Assembly: GCA_963920635.1 (NCBI GenBank)
Contig: OY987301.1
Location: forward strand, 19,200,501-19,264,500
DNA length: 64,000 nucleotides
Source of the DNA: Pseudeuparius sepicola
Lineage: Eukaryota > Arthropoda > Insecta > Coleoptera > Anthribidae
Direction of reading: 5' to 3'
The position numbers and the translations under genes were made by a program. Below, piece by piece: positions 11,150-22,195 of the stretch (within the stretch, counting starts at the first letter, position 1; each line of letters begins with the position of its first letter). The notes under the pieces were generated by a model. That model searched no databases. It was not told the DNA's origin and saw only the letters and a program-made list of their open reading frames with translations.

Positions 11150-12650
11150 TCCGAAGTTTCACCCGAAACCCGTACAGTGGAGGAAATAAGTGTTAGAGCA
11201 CAAACTCCCGCTAAAGTTATAAGGGAGTTTTGATAGGAGACGATACTAAGCTAGTCGGCCATGACTTCACCAAATGGATCTAATTAAAATGCAAGTCCCT
11301 GTGTGTTATGTCATAGTTTTAGTAAAAAAGAAAGTTAGTGCGGTTTTTCAAATTTGCATTGTTCGCAACTGTTGGTTTAATTATCAAGGCAGCCATAACC
11401 CCCCCCCTGGAACAATTCAGACCACATATACCCCTTGCAACAATTCAAACCAAAATTGTAGCAGCACAACAGGGTTACTTAAAACCAACAAAAAAATTTC
11501 ACTGAAACTGGAATATGTTCTAAGAGTACCGAGTTGAGAATGGTTACGAAGAAATGAGTCAAGAGAATGGCACTGTATCGGTTTCTATAATTAATTGCTT
11601 TAGGGTTTGTGAATTTGTGAGAAATTTGGAGTGGAGTGGAAGTAGTGATTCCACTGGTAGCGATTTTTTATTAATGTTTTGAGTATAAGTCGTGTTTTTA
11701 AGTTAACTTCGCGCCGTGTCGACACTGACACCGCTTGACACTTCTGGTAGCTTGACCAACACTATTGGTCCAGGTTAGAGAAACATATAGGTAGTTCTGT
11801 TTTCTGTTATATACTTATAGAGATGACTACTTATAGAGCTTCCCAAAGCTTCTACTGAGTCAGTAGAAGCTTTGGGAAGCGCGCTCCACTGGGTTTGTTG
11901 AGATACCATAGACTGATGGATACCAACTGTGGGAGTGGTTAAATTATAAGCCGGAAAATAGGAAGTGGTCCGGCGAAATTACTTTAAAGCAGTGTAGAAG
12001 TGATGCATTATTAAATATTTGTGGCGATTTCTAGCCACTTCAGAGTAGCGGCTCTGTTATTGGTCCAAGTGAGACGCTCTCGGCAAAGTTACATTGAAAG
12101 AAATAAAGAAGTATTGGAGCACAAAGTTCCTCTAAAGTTATAAAGAAGTTCAAGGGAGACGAAACGAAGTAGACGCGATTTTACCAAAAGGAAGCTAATT
12201 AAAATGCGCAAGTCGCTTTGTTCTACATTCTTTATCTATTCTGTTTGTCTTCAAAAGTACCTATTATTATTCGAATTCATCCAGAAGTTTGCCTATAGAG
12301 GACACAAAAATTCGGAATAACTTTGAGTTCTGGTAAAGTTGGCTCAATAAACCTGAGCATTTGAGATATGTGCCTACATAATACATACAATAAGTCATAG
12401 AAATAAAAACTTTTGTAAAACATGCTACATTTGAAATTATAAATTGAAAATATATATTCTTTAAGTATATCTTTATATAATGTAAAATCGGAATATATCA
12501 TAAATTTGATTGGAGCACAAATTTCCGCACAAATTTCCGCCAAAGCTGAGGGATAAAACAAAACTAAACGTGACTTACCAAAAGGAAATTTAATTAAAAT
12601 TCTAGTCCCTTTGTTCTACATTCTTTGTATATTTCGCTTGCCTTCAAAGA
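11150..12650. repeat. Local repeat family, three direct copies
   Basis: Diverged copies near 11187-11310, 12100-12240 and 12508-12650 share blocks such as GAGCACAAA, TAAAGTTATAA, GGAGACGA, CTTACCAAAAGG and TAATTAAAAT in the same order. A fourth copy lies inverted at 14530-14720. No reading frame is conserved. Confidence 0.6.
11838..11880. repeat. Perfect 21 bp snap-back hairpin
   Basis: GCTTCCCAAAGCTTCTACTG-A, one central G, then the exact complement. Loop of one base. Confidence 0.9.
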
Positions 12651-13734
12651 CAACTGTGCTGACTTTTTAATAAATCAGGTCATATTTCGGTTCGTCTGAT
12701 GTTCCCTCATTAAAAATCTTAAAGCTCGCAATACAGCGAGTTCAACGTAAAACACTATATAACAATGTGGGTTACTAGTTGAAGGCGAAAAATAAAAAAT
12801 AAAAGGTTCAGATAGTTAGCCACTTATTTTAAATACGTGGCTGAAACTTATAATTATGTCTTCAAACCCGAAGGATAACAAGCGTTTCAATGAATGAATG
12901 ATTTATGTATCCCAGAGCAGAGAATACGTAAACCAATTTTCGACAAAATTATGAATGAGATAAAGACAAGCCGGGCAAATTAAAAGGGCGGGAAAATTTA
13001 TTTCCCAGACGTGGTCAACAAAACAATTAATTAAAAGGCCGTTTGTCTCTACTTTATATAAAAAAAGGAAAAATTCCCAAATATAAAGTGTCCAAAGGGA
13101 AATAAATTATCGCCGAGAAAAGCGAGAACGAACATTTGTCAGACACAGAAATTATCTCGGAATTATACAGGCGTAAGTAGGTGTTACTTTATTTGAAGGA
13201 AAAAGTTTGTTTGAAAAATGAAGAGGGAAATTAAACTCCAAGAATAAAGTTTTTTCTGGATGTTTCTATCGAAATTTGACCAACCAACTTTGGGTACCTA
13301 CTGAACTTTCAAATATAGGTTGTTTTTTTTTTATTATTCAGAAATGTAGGTTTCGCGTTTAACGAAAAACCGTGGGGCATGCAGATTTTGATAATCAACA
13401 GAGAGCATTGAAACATCCAACGAAGCTTACGTCTGTACTCGAAGATAAGCTGAATATAAGGCTTTGTTTATCTTTAATTTAAGAGTGTTAATGATGTGTC
13501 AGAGTTGTCAGAGTTATGTTAATGATGATGATGTAAAATGAAAAGTATAAATGTTATGTGATCAAACCTGAAACTTTTTCTATTATTTTTTGACATTTGG
13601 GTACCTACGTTTTCTCAGTCCTTTTCTCATTCCATTTTTCATTTAGACGACTCTATCTTAAAAGACAGGGTGTTAAAACGGGCTAAAAACCATTTTATTA
13701 ATAACTCCAGTGTTTTTTAATATACAGGGTGTCC

Positions 13735-14130
13735 CAAAACTTATCAGACAAGATGCCAACGCCCCGACGGGGCTTTGCGAACTAATATATGGGCCATCGT
13801 TACCATGTGAACGGTGCTAGCCACCGGGTCTACACTGCGTTGTTCTTTGTTGTTGTTCATTGTTGGCATGGCCCATAGACTAGTTTGGCATTGAGCCTCT
13901 AGGGGGCGTATTTCTTATATTCAATGGCGTATAGGGCAACAGTTGGTACTAGACGTCAAAATACACCGTGTGAGCCAAAAATGTTGCTCGTTTAAAAGGT
14001 ACAGGGTGTTGAAAATAAAACTTGATTTTCAAAAATTTGCAATAATTATTGTAAAGCAGTTGAAGGTTTCTTATTCAAAAATGACACACTTTGGTTTTCG
14101 AAGGTGAGAAATTCGAATTCGTTATACTAG
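13735..14130 (+). repeat. CAGGGTGT dispersed repeat, copy 2
   Basis: Starts TACAGGGTGTCCCAAAAC and contains a second internal CAGGGTGT (about 14003); matches 230-436 inverted over about 200 bp. A GC-rich stretch (GCCCCGACGGGGC, 13761-13773) is unique to this copy. Confidence 0.6.
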
Positions 14131-14529
14131 TTTGAACCTAGTTCCTATAGAGCCCAGCCCACTCCGTGCCCTGCCCCATAGATATCTCACGAAAATTTGC
14201 GCGTAATTCAAAACTAAAGTACCTATGTTGGTGTGAAGTTGGTATGGAGTCAGTGTGGCCCTTAAGCTGTAACCCATGCTTTAGATCAATGAATTTTACG
14301 CAAGGAAAATATAAAATATAAAATTTAGACTGACCAAGTTGCCAAATCTATGTACCCCATTGCCAAATCGGTGACGTCAGAGATATTTTTAAAGCGCTTT
14401 TGCTACTTATTTGACAAAACGACAAAAGACTTTTCGGTATTTTTAAAAAATGGTCAAGTAGGTATACCTATTGTAGTATTTCGTACTATTAGGAGGTATA
14501 GCCAAGTTTAAAGTGATGCGTTGCGTATA

Positions 14530-14720
14530 AATCGGGATTATATTTTAATTAACCTCCCTTTGGTAAAGTCATGTAGTCTTATAGCATCATATCGTCTCTC
14601 ACGAACGTTCTCATAACTTTAGCGGGACTTTGTGTTATAATACTTCTTATTTTCTCCTCGGTGGAGATTTTAGGGAGAAGTTTCGAGTAACTTCGCCGCG
14701 AACGTCCCTTTTGAACAAAC
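14530..14720 (-). repeat. Inverted fourth copy of the 11-12 kb repeat
   Basis: Read on the - strand it carries the same ordered blocks: CGGCGAAGTTACT, AGAAAATAAGAAGTATTAT, AACACAAAGTCCCGCTAAAG, GAGAGACGATA and TTAATTAAAAT. Confidence 0.6.
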
Positions 14721-15423
14721 AAAAACACTCTGCGACTGTGAAGTGGTTATGTTAGGAGTCGCAGTCAAATTTTAATAACCCACTCAAGAACTTCACATCG
14801 TTTAAGTCTCGTATCTTCCTGAAATTAGTTTTGTTATTCAGCATTTACTACAATCTAAAACTTATTGAAATGAAATATGGAAAGCTGATGTGCTTTCATT
14901 TTTTGCATTCCCACATATAAAGGATGTTACAGGACATTAAATATTCCAAAAAAATATAGATTTTAATTTTTTTATTTCTGAATTGTTAAAGATATTCAAA
15001 CCAAATTTATGGACGGTCATAACCAAGTGTAACATCAAGTTTCTAAAATAACCATGCTTGCAAAATAATTCTAAAGTGAAAATGCGAAGCGATCTAAGTG
15101 CCACATGAGCGATTTTAGAGATTTTGGCATTTATGTTATCTAAATGCCAGCGACAATACCTCATAAAAACGATTTATGAAGCAGCGCGTGTACCTATCTC
15201 CACAGATAAGCTTTGTAATGTGAAAACAGAGATGGCAGTCGGTCTAAGGCCAGGAACCTAGTTCTAATACGAAATATTATGAAACTTATTTAAAACAAAA
15301 AAAATTCTTTCTACCAAACCTCATCGTAACCTGAAACATTTTTTAATTCAAGAATTATTCTTGAATTGAAAAATTCTTTAGTTTCTTGAAAATTTAAACA
15401 TGATTAAAGTTACACTGAGGTTT

Positions 15424-15622
15424 GATACAAAGGATATTTCTTTTAGAAGTTTTCGTATTTTATTTTGTACTTACTAATTACATATTAAACATTACCTAAA
15501 AAAATGTTGCAATGCCATGAATGGATACAAAGGATATTTCTTTTATGAGTTTTCGTATTTTATTTTGTACTAATTTAATATTAAACATTATCTAAAAAAA
15601 AATTTTGCAATGCCATGAATGG
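15424..15622. repeat. Tandem duplication, 2 x about 100 bp
   Basis: GATACAAAGGATATTTCTTT begins at 15424 and again at 15524; each unit ends GCAATGCCATGAATG. The copies differ by small indels and substitutions. Confidence 0.85.
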
Positions 15623-18039
15623 TGTTTGTTTCATGTTTTCTTGGCCTACTACTATACTTTAGAAACAACAAAATATCTTATTTGGAAAATTGACCCTGTT
15701 GTAAAAACGTTATCGCTGAATATTTTTTATGGAAATTGGTACTTAACCATTTTCAAGGATGCTAAATACGAAGGCGGTGTCATATTTTCGATAAAAAAAA
15801 AACGCTAATATTATTGTTGCTATTTGAGGCGCATAAACTTGATCACAGTATTCTCTGTTGAAAGAGTTGTGGCATATCAAATGCAATCGAATATCTAAAA
15901 AACAAAAAAATACTTAAGATGGAACACACTGTATTTCACTCGTTTCCTGCAATGAAAATTTTTTAATTAAAATTAAAAAACAACTATAGTTCAATGTGAA
16001 TGAGAACATTCCTGTCAATAACATTAATTCTTATTAGGTCACGGCACTTCTTTCTTTTTAAAATTGGATATCCCATATAAGATAAGTTTGATGTACATAC
16101 GAGTAGGAGGTATAGTGATAAATTCCAATAAATTTCCGACGGGCTGATTTGTAAGGAAGTCTCCCGAGGACAAAATATAGAAGCAAATCTGCGACACAAT
16201 TTATTTCTGAGTAATTTAGTTGAGAAATTAGATCCGACGAAAACCAGGTTTCTCTAATTCACTCCCGCTTTTCTGCATTAATGAAGTTTTCATTTAGACG
16301 CTGCAGTCATTAAAACTTACACCTAAAAAGCTATTGTTAGAAAATTATCAAGTGTTCACCAAACACGTATATAGCAGGTGGAAAAATGTGTCAGACGAGG
16401 ATAAGTGTCACAATTTTGCTGTTTCAACCCAACCTTCAAAACCTATCTACCCATTAGAGTGAAAATATCCACGTAAATTAAAAATAACTTTTTAACAAAG
16501 CAATTTGCTCGCCTTTGTCCGGTGGTCCACTATATTGGAATTTGTCCAAAAGCCAAAAGTTGAAAGACAACGAAACTTCCAAGGTTGTTGACACGCCACG
16601 ACGTTGCTTAAAAATGAAAATCGCGACTCCTGTTTTTATTTAGGTTTCACGTTATTTAGGCTACACGAGGCTGATGTAGGCTGGAAAATTATTTGTGTTA
16701 GTTTTGTGAAAAATAACAGATTATTTTAGTTTCAAGGTAGAAACTTATGAAAGACGACCTCTAATGTTTATGCTATAAGAAAATAGCTGTTCCCATCCAG
16801 ACAAAAATTTAAAAGTTTTGGAGATAGGGAGTAATATCTACTATGGGGCATAGGACCTATAGGCTGTAACAGAAATGATTATCTATTTCAGTTAACCGAT
16901 TTTTGTCACCATCGTGCACTCTTCGGAAGTTTAAGTTGGGTCAAATACAACCGGCGGCGTCTCTTTTGAATCTTTAATAATCTTATTTCCGCCCCCTCTG
17001 CCCTCAGCTTGTCTAGCGCCGATTTTTCCATTCCGCATATTCTTCTACACTTTTAGTTGGCGCTGCGACTGGCAGATATGGACCACCCGACTAATAGGGA
17101 ATCAATGGTTCTCCCTTTGCATTTCCAGATCTCGAAATGGATCGATTATAGATATATAAATAAGATATTTTGCGGTCCCTTCCGTGCTACCCTTTTCCTT
17201 TTCAGCCCCAAGGATGTTGGGGGATATTCGTAGCACGCACCTCTCTCTCAACGGTGTATTTTCGGAAATGTAGATGGCCAAATGTAACATATTACATGCA
17301 CAAAGGTTTTCCAATAAGGATTTATTCGCAGCATTGAATACGTCATATTACCCATTTCGGTTGGATACTGGAACATCGCTTTCAGATGTACTATATGAGT
17401 CAGGTTATGGCCGGAGGAAGATTCACAATCACGAAACAAAGCTTTCTCTGGCCTGGATCAAAACTATATTGAAGTCCTGTGCATAGCGCTGTTTCAAGCG
17501 ATCGCCACTGGCGCCACACGACGAAACAAATTTACACGGTGGTTGAATGTTAAAACACCATTGTTGCATAATCTTTTATGAAATAAAAGCAAGCAAATGT
17601 GTTTGTTATAACGAATTTAATATCCAAAATAAAATAAAATAAAATATTTGTTTGTTAATGCCCCTCTAATTTGACAAGTTCACATGGCATATTTCCATAC
17701 ATTTTCTTAAGAAAGCTAGTCTAAAAAGCAAGCAAGAGTATTTGGTACCTTTTGGTTTGAAATGAAGTCCATGGCTAGTTGTAGTGTAAGTAAGCATAAA
17801 ACGCATTAGATTTTTCAGTTTCTTCTTTATATAAACAAAATTTTATATTTTCATTCTTGCATACGTTACAAAATACTCTTCCAAAATAATATCTAGAATT
17901 TTTGCTTCTTCAGCTGGTTGATCAGGTCATCCCATAATTCCAAAATAATGTTTATTCTTCTGCAATTCACCTAATGGTCTGTGCAGTGTGCATACCATTT
18001 TCTTAATGTGTATGGAAATTTTATGTTATCACTTATCAC

Positions 18040-19093
18040 TAAAGGGCGGAATATATGCAAATTGCATATATATGCATTTTTTGCATATTTTATTCAATTT
18101 CGCAAAACATTGCATATTTCTGGAAAAACTATATTTTTGTGCATACTTATTTGCATGTTTTTCCTATACATATTTTTAGATATAAGATATAACTAAGATT
18201 ATGAGAACCCGCAGAGACAACTCGCAGTGTGTAGTGCAAAGCCAAAAAATCCTGAAAAATGCTGATGTAGCTAACCAACTTGTTTTTATTAGAGTCAAGT
18301 TTAGTTTTTTCCAGATAATAATTCTTTCACTAGAAAGTAGAAATTTAGATTTAAGCGAATCGATTGATTTTGTTCAAACATTTTCCGCTAACTGTAGAAA
18401 GGTTCCCAGTGATGTAGGTATTAAAGTTAGAAAAAAATTAGATGCTACCAGTGGCGTAACCTGGTCGCGTGGTATTTATTTCTAAATAAAATTTATTTTA
18501 AAACAATAGTTTTGCCGTAAATATTACCGAAGAATTTTTTGAAATAATGAGCCCCTCCCCTAATTAGACGCTACTGTAGAAAATAATGAAGGGTTCAAAT
18601 CTTTAATGGCAGTAAAGAGAATTTTTGATGGTAAATCATCCAACGGAGTTGCACCTTGGCCTTATACCTTACTACGCAAATTAAAATATTGTCCTATTAC
18701 ATCGGCAGATGTTGAGAGAAGCTTTTCTACATATATATAAATATATTTTTAGCGACAGAAAGCAAAGATTTTTATTGGAAAACTTTGAAAAGTATTTAAT
18801 CATAAATTCCTACTATACAATTTCAAATTAAAATGTTTCTATAATTCTGCTTTAATATAGGTATTTTACGAGGTATTTTATGTATTTGTTTTCCTATAAT
18901 TTTCCTTAAAATAAACCTTTTCTCTAAAATCAGTTTTGGTGTTTTTTAAGGTATTTGTACATGTAAAATAAATGCATATTATTGCATATTTGGCCAAATA
19001 AATGCATATCAATCATTGCATATTTTAAATAAAAATGATGCATATATATGAGCATATTTCGATTGAAATTAAATGCATATATTCCGCCCTTTA
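18040..19093 (+). mobile_element. Decayed hAT element with TGCATAT arrays
   Basis: Inverted ends TAAAGGGCGGAATATATGCA are flanked by an 8 bp duplication with one mismatch (CTTATCAC at 18032-18039, GTTATCAC at 19094-19101). About five to eight TGCAT/ATGCAT words crowd each end (18050-18165 and 18970-19080). A transposase dimerisation remnant with in-frame stops is read on the + strand around 18600-18830. Confidence 0.85.
18600..18830 (+). pseudogene. hAT transposase C-terminal remnant
   Basis: Reads LMAVKRIFDGKSSNGVAPWP, then KYCPITSADVERSFSTY, a stop, and RFLLENFEKYLIINSYY. The hAT dimerisation signature (DVERSFS) is clear; stops make it non-functional. An upstream frame (18201-18485) probably belongs to the same decayed gene. 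Confidence 0.65.
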
Positions 19094-19166
19094 GTTATCA
19101 CAAACAAGTCTACCTATAAAAGCTGTGTTAATAGGATAAAAGTGCTAAATACTGGACGCAAAACAA

Positions 19167-19193
19167 CGTTGTTGTTGTTGTTGTTGTTGTTGT
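19167..19193. repeat. GTT microsatellite
   Basis: About eight GTT units in a row. Confidence 0.9.
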
Positions 19194-19489
19194 CCCGAAG
19201 AAACTGCAAGTCTTCCCCGGATTGCGCGGATTGCCACAATTTTTGAGTTACTGAGTTTAATATTGGAAACGTATATAATATATTTCTTATCTATGATTGG
19301 AAATGTCGAAAGCAGGGCAAATCGGGACCAAATCTTTGATTCGAGCTAGCTAGGTTCATCCGTATCAAATTTAGCGCGTAATTTCAACAGGTTCATTCTG
19401 TTCGAACTAGAAATTTATAACAAATAATTACAGACAAATTCGTTCTTCCAAACAATGCGTCCTCCTCGTGTAACTTTATTCCACTACTT

Positions 19490-19780
19490 TGTCTCTACTA
19501 CTATAAATCAGTAACCGTTACCCCCGGAAAAAGAAGAACGGCGAGGTCCCGCAATTTTAAAAGCAACTCGCAAGGGCGCCGGTCCACTGGGAACAATTAA
19601 ACGACCTCCACCAGGAAGCAATTGGTTTATAAGCCCCCCAAACCGGCAATTACTTGACACCTCGTTCAATTTAACGCTTTGCTGCCATCATTTGGCCAGT
19701 TCCCCTGTTTAAATATCATTCTTCCCTCCAACGCAAATTGATTTATAAACGGGACATCGGAAGCCCTAAGCAACCCCTAA
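19490..19780. other. Non-repetitive GC-balanced block, possible regulatory DNA
   Basis: Differs from the surroundings in base composition, has no frame, and contains paired words such as TTTATAAG/TTTATAAACGGG and GCAATTGG/GCAATTACTTG. Function unknown; a conserved enhancer is one possibility. Confidence 0.25.
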
Positions 19781-20315
19781 TAAGCGACGGAATGAAATTT
19801 GGGACTTCGTTCGTTATATTTATGTTGGAACCGAACAGATTTTTATTTTTTTACCGTTGAGCGAAAAAAGGTATGCAATTATTATTGTCGCTTCAATTTC
19901 TGTATTTTATTCTATCGATTCCTGGAATTCAAATGGAATAAATCGGTAAACAACGCCACAACTGATTAACGATAATCCAAGAAAATGGTATTGGGGCCAT
20001 ATTTTCAAAAGCGAAAAAAATGTAGGTGCCCGAAACTGCCTTTTTTCCGACATATTTCGACCCATAGATGTCGGAAACGAAGCATAAATTCTATTCCGTT
20101 TAGCCGATTACAAGGATTCCTCATTTAAAGTTCAAAATTGTTCAAAACCTCCAAAGTCCGATGTGTCGAATTATCAATAATAATTATCAAGATTAAGTAT
20201 TTTTGGCGTAGATTGCCGTCCTAAATTCAAAGTTCTAATTATAACTTTCGATGAGGTCAGAGGGTATGTAACAATAAACGTGTAATAATACAATACGCAA
20301 CACAAACAATATATA

Positions 20316-21372
20316 CAGTATGTCCACGGATGGGGTAAATAAGAGGACAAATTGACCAAAAAGTGAAAGATACGAAAAAATGTTATTCTTTATAAAAGTT
20401 TTTTCTTGCTTTAAAAATAAGATCCACGATGCCAAAAATTTGCTTTTTTGTACAGGGTATGCAAAAAATACAAAAACGTAAAATTTGATGAAGAGTAAAG
20501 TTGGCTTTTTATAAATTTTAATGCAAAACGTCAAATAAAAAACTTGTTTGAAATTTTAAAAGAATTCTTATTCCAGATTTTCAAGGAAAGATTTGAAATT
20601 TCTAAATTACTCTTTTGAAACCGAAATTTTTCCAAGTCATATTCTGACCTTTTTATTTGATTACGCCATTGATAACTGTTACTGTGACATATTTGTCAAA
20701 ATAAGAACGATGTTGTCTTTAGAGCAAAGAATATTTATAATCCAAAATTACAGAAACGGCGAGAATAGATATCGCTACGTTATTGAGAAGTTTCAAGAAA
20801 AGTTTCCAAATGTACAATTATGCATAAGTTCAGTACATAAGTTAGTAATCAGATTTGAAAAAACTGGATCCAAGAAAAGATACGACGAAAACGATGCTTC
20901 TACAGTATTATTATTATTACAATTATCATTTAATATTACATTAGTAATTTTATTTAACCTGTCTGTAATTTTGGATTATAAATATTCTTTGCTATAAAAA
21001 TATCTTTCTTGTCAAATACACCACAGTTATCAAAGGTGTAATCAAATAAAAAGGTCAGAATATGACTTGGAAAAATTTCGGTTTTAAAAGAGTAATTTAG
21101 AAGTTTCAAATTTTTCCTTGAAAATCTGGAATAAGAATTCTTTTAAAATTTCAAACAAGTTTTTTATTTAACGTTTTGCATTAAAATTTATAAAAGGCAA
21201 CTTTACTCTTCATCAAATTTTACGTTTTTTTATTTTTTGCATACCCTGCACATTGGCATCGTGGATCGTATTTTTAAAGCAAGCAAAAACTTTTATAAAG
21301 AAGAACATTTTTTCGTATCTTTCACTTTTTGGTCCATTTGTCCTCTTATTTACCCCATCCGTGGACATACTG
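20316..21372 (+). mobile_element. Mariner-derived fold-back element with transposase HTH remnant
   Basis: Ends CAGTATGTCCACGGATGGGG mirrored at the right, TA on both sides (20314-20315, 21373-21374), arms of about 350 bp. The centre keeps the start of a mariner-type transposase (20710-20890), with the rest deleted. Same architecture as the full element at 50533-52472 but different sequence. Confidence 0.85.
20710..20890 (+). pseudogene. N-terminal HTH of a mariner-like transposase
   Basis: Reads MLSLEQRIFIIQNYRNGENR ... VIEKFQEKFPNVQLCISSVH ... RFEKTGS, matching the N-terminal helix-turn-helix of insect mariner transposases with the QRIFIV...FPN...S..RL pattern. The frame continues into unrelated residues and stops at 20997; no catalytic domain. 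Confidence 0.7.
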
Positions 21373-21749
21373 TATATTATATAGGCAGTGGCATACCGTC
21401 GGGAGCTTAGGGAGGGCTATGGTCCCCCAGAAATTTCTGGAGATAACTTTTATTACTAATTATTACTTCCACCATTATTACCAATTTTCCTACTGTCAAA
21501 AAAGAACCCTCTCCCATTTTTTATAGGTCACGCTATGGCACTGTTTACATATGTATATGGTAATGTAAATTGTAATTACATTTTTTAGAAGTTTCTTACA
21601 AAGCAGGTGCTGCCTCCCCTGCCTCTAACACAATATAACAATTAAGCTGAGAAAAGAGTCCATATCTCATAGTAGAGTAAACACAGTTTATTAACAGGAA
21701 AAACTGTAAATATGTTTCAACATTGAATAAGGCGAATACCTTAATCAAT

Positions 21750-21811
21750 GGTTTCAACCAACGATATAGAAGATATCGTAGGTTTCAACCAACGATATAG
21801 AAGATATCGTA
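21750..21811. repeat. 31 bp direct duplication
   Basis: GGTTTCAACCAACGATATAG plus 11 further bases occurs exactly at 21750-21780 and 21781-21811; a third partial start follows at 21812. The unit carries the GAAAC half of the ribozyme-like motif on the - strand. Confidence 0.9.
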
Positions 21812-21812
21812 G

Positions 21813-21846
21813 GTTTCAACCCACCTAGAGGGTCATCTTCAGCGGT
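21813..21846 (-). ncRNA. Hammerhead ribozyme-like core
   Basis: On the - strand: ACCG, CTGAAGA, a stem II that can pair (GACCC with GGGTT around TCTAGGT), then GAAAC. These are the conserved hammerhead core elements. The normal stem III and cleavage site are interrupted by the 31 bp duplications. Penelope-like elements are known to carry hammerheads. Activity is not claimed. Confidence 0.45.
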
Positions 21847-22195
21847 AAAATATATAGATATATTTTGGTAAGCCAACGAAGCTAGAAAAAGTAAAATACT
21901 TGAGATAACATGATATAAACAAACTAGTCAGTGCAATAGGAAAGAACTGGTATAAAAAGAGACTTACCTTCCTATACATATTTCACCCCACCTTTATATG
22001 AACTTTTCGTCTTATTTTTCCATGTTCTTTCAGCACTAGAAACTGGTACACTGTTTTTTCAAACACCCTGTATAAGGTTATCTGAATTGTTTTACTTTTT
22101 TCCATCTCTGTTGGCTTACCAAAATATTTACATAATATGTACGGTTTGTCCTGTTAATAAAGTGTGTTTGTGGAGCTGAGACAATAACATTTCTC

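Larger units (their letters stand above)
10364..18031. other. Intergenic DNA with scattered repeats
   Basis: Apart from the repeats listed, no exon chain was found. Around 12950-13150 the sequence looks non-repetitive and purine-rich. No recognisable proteins in any frame. Confidence 0.5.
21650..22195 (-). mobile_element. Penelope-like terminal repeat region with ribozyme-like core
   Basis: Partly duplicated/inverted segment: ACACAGTTTATTAACAGGA near 21690 and CCTGTTAATAAAGTGTGTTT near 22155. On the - strand a hammerhead-like core is present (21813-21846). A related segment is at 59755-59880, and a GIY-YIG fragment at 38142 shows that Penelope-like elements exist here. Confidence 0.5.

Noticed and set aside
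18585..18610. tRNA B-box-like GGGTTCAAATC
   Set aside because: No A box or cloverleaf; it is inside the hAT transposase remnant.
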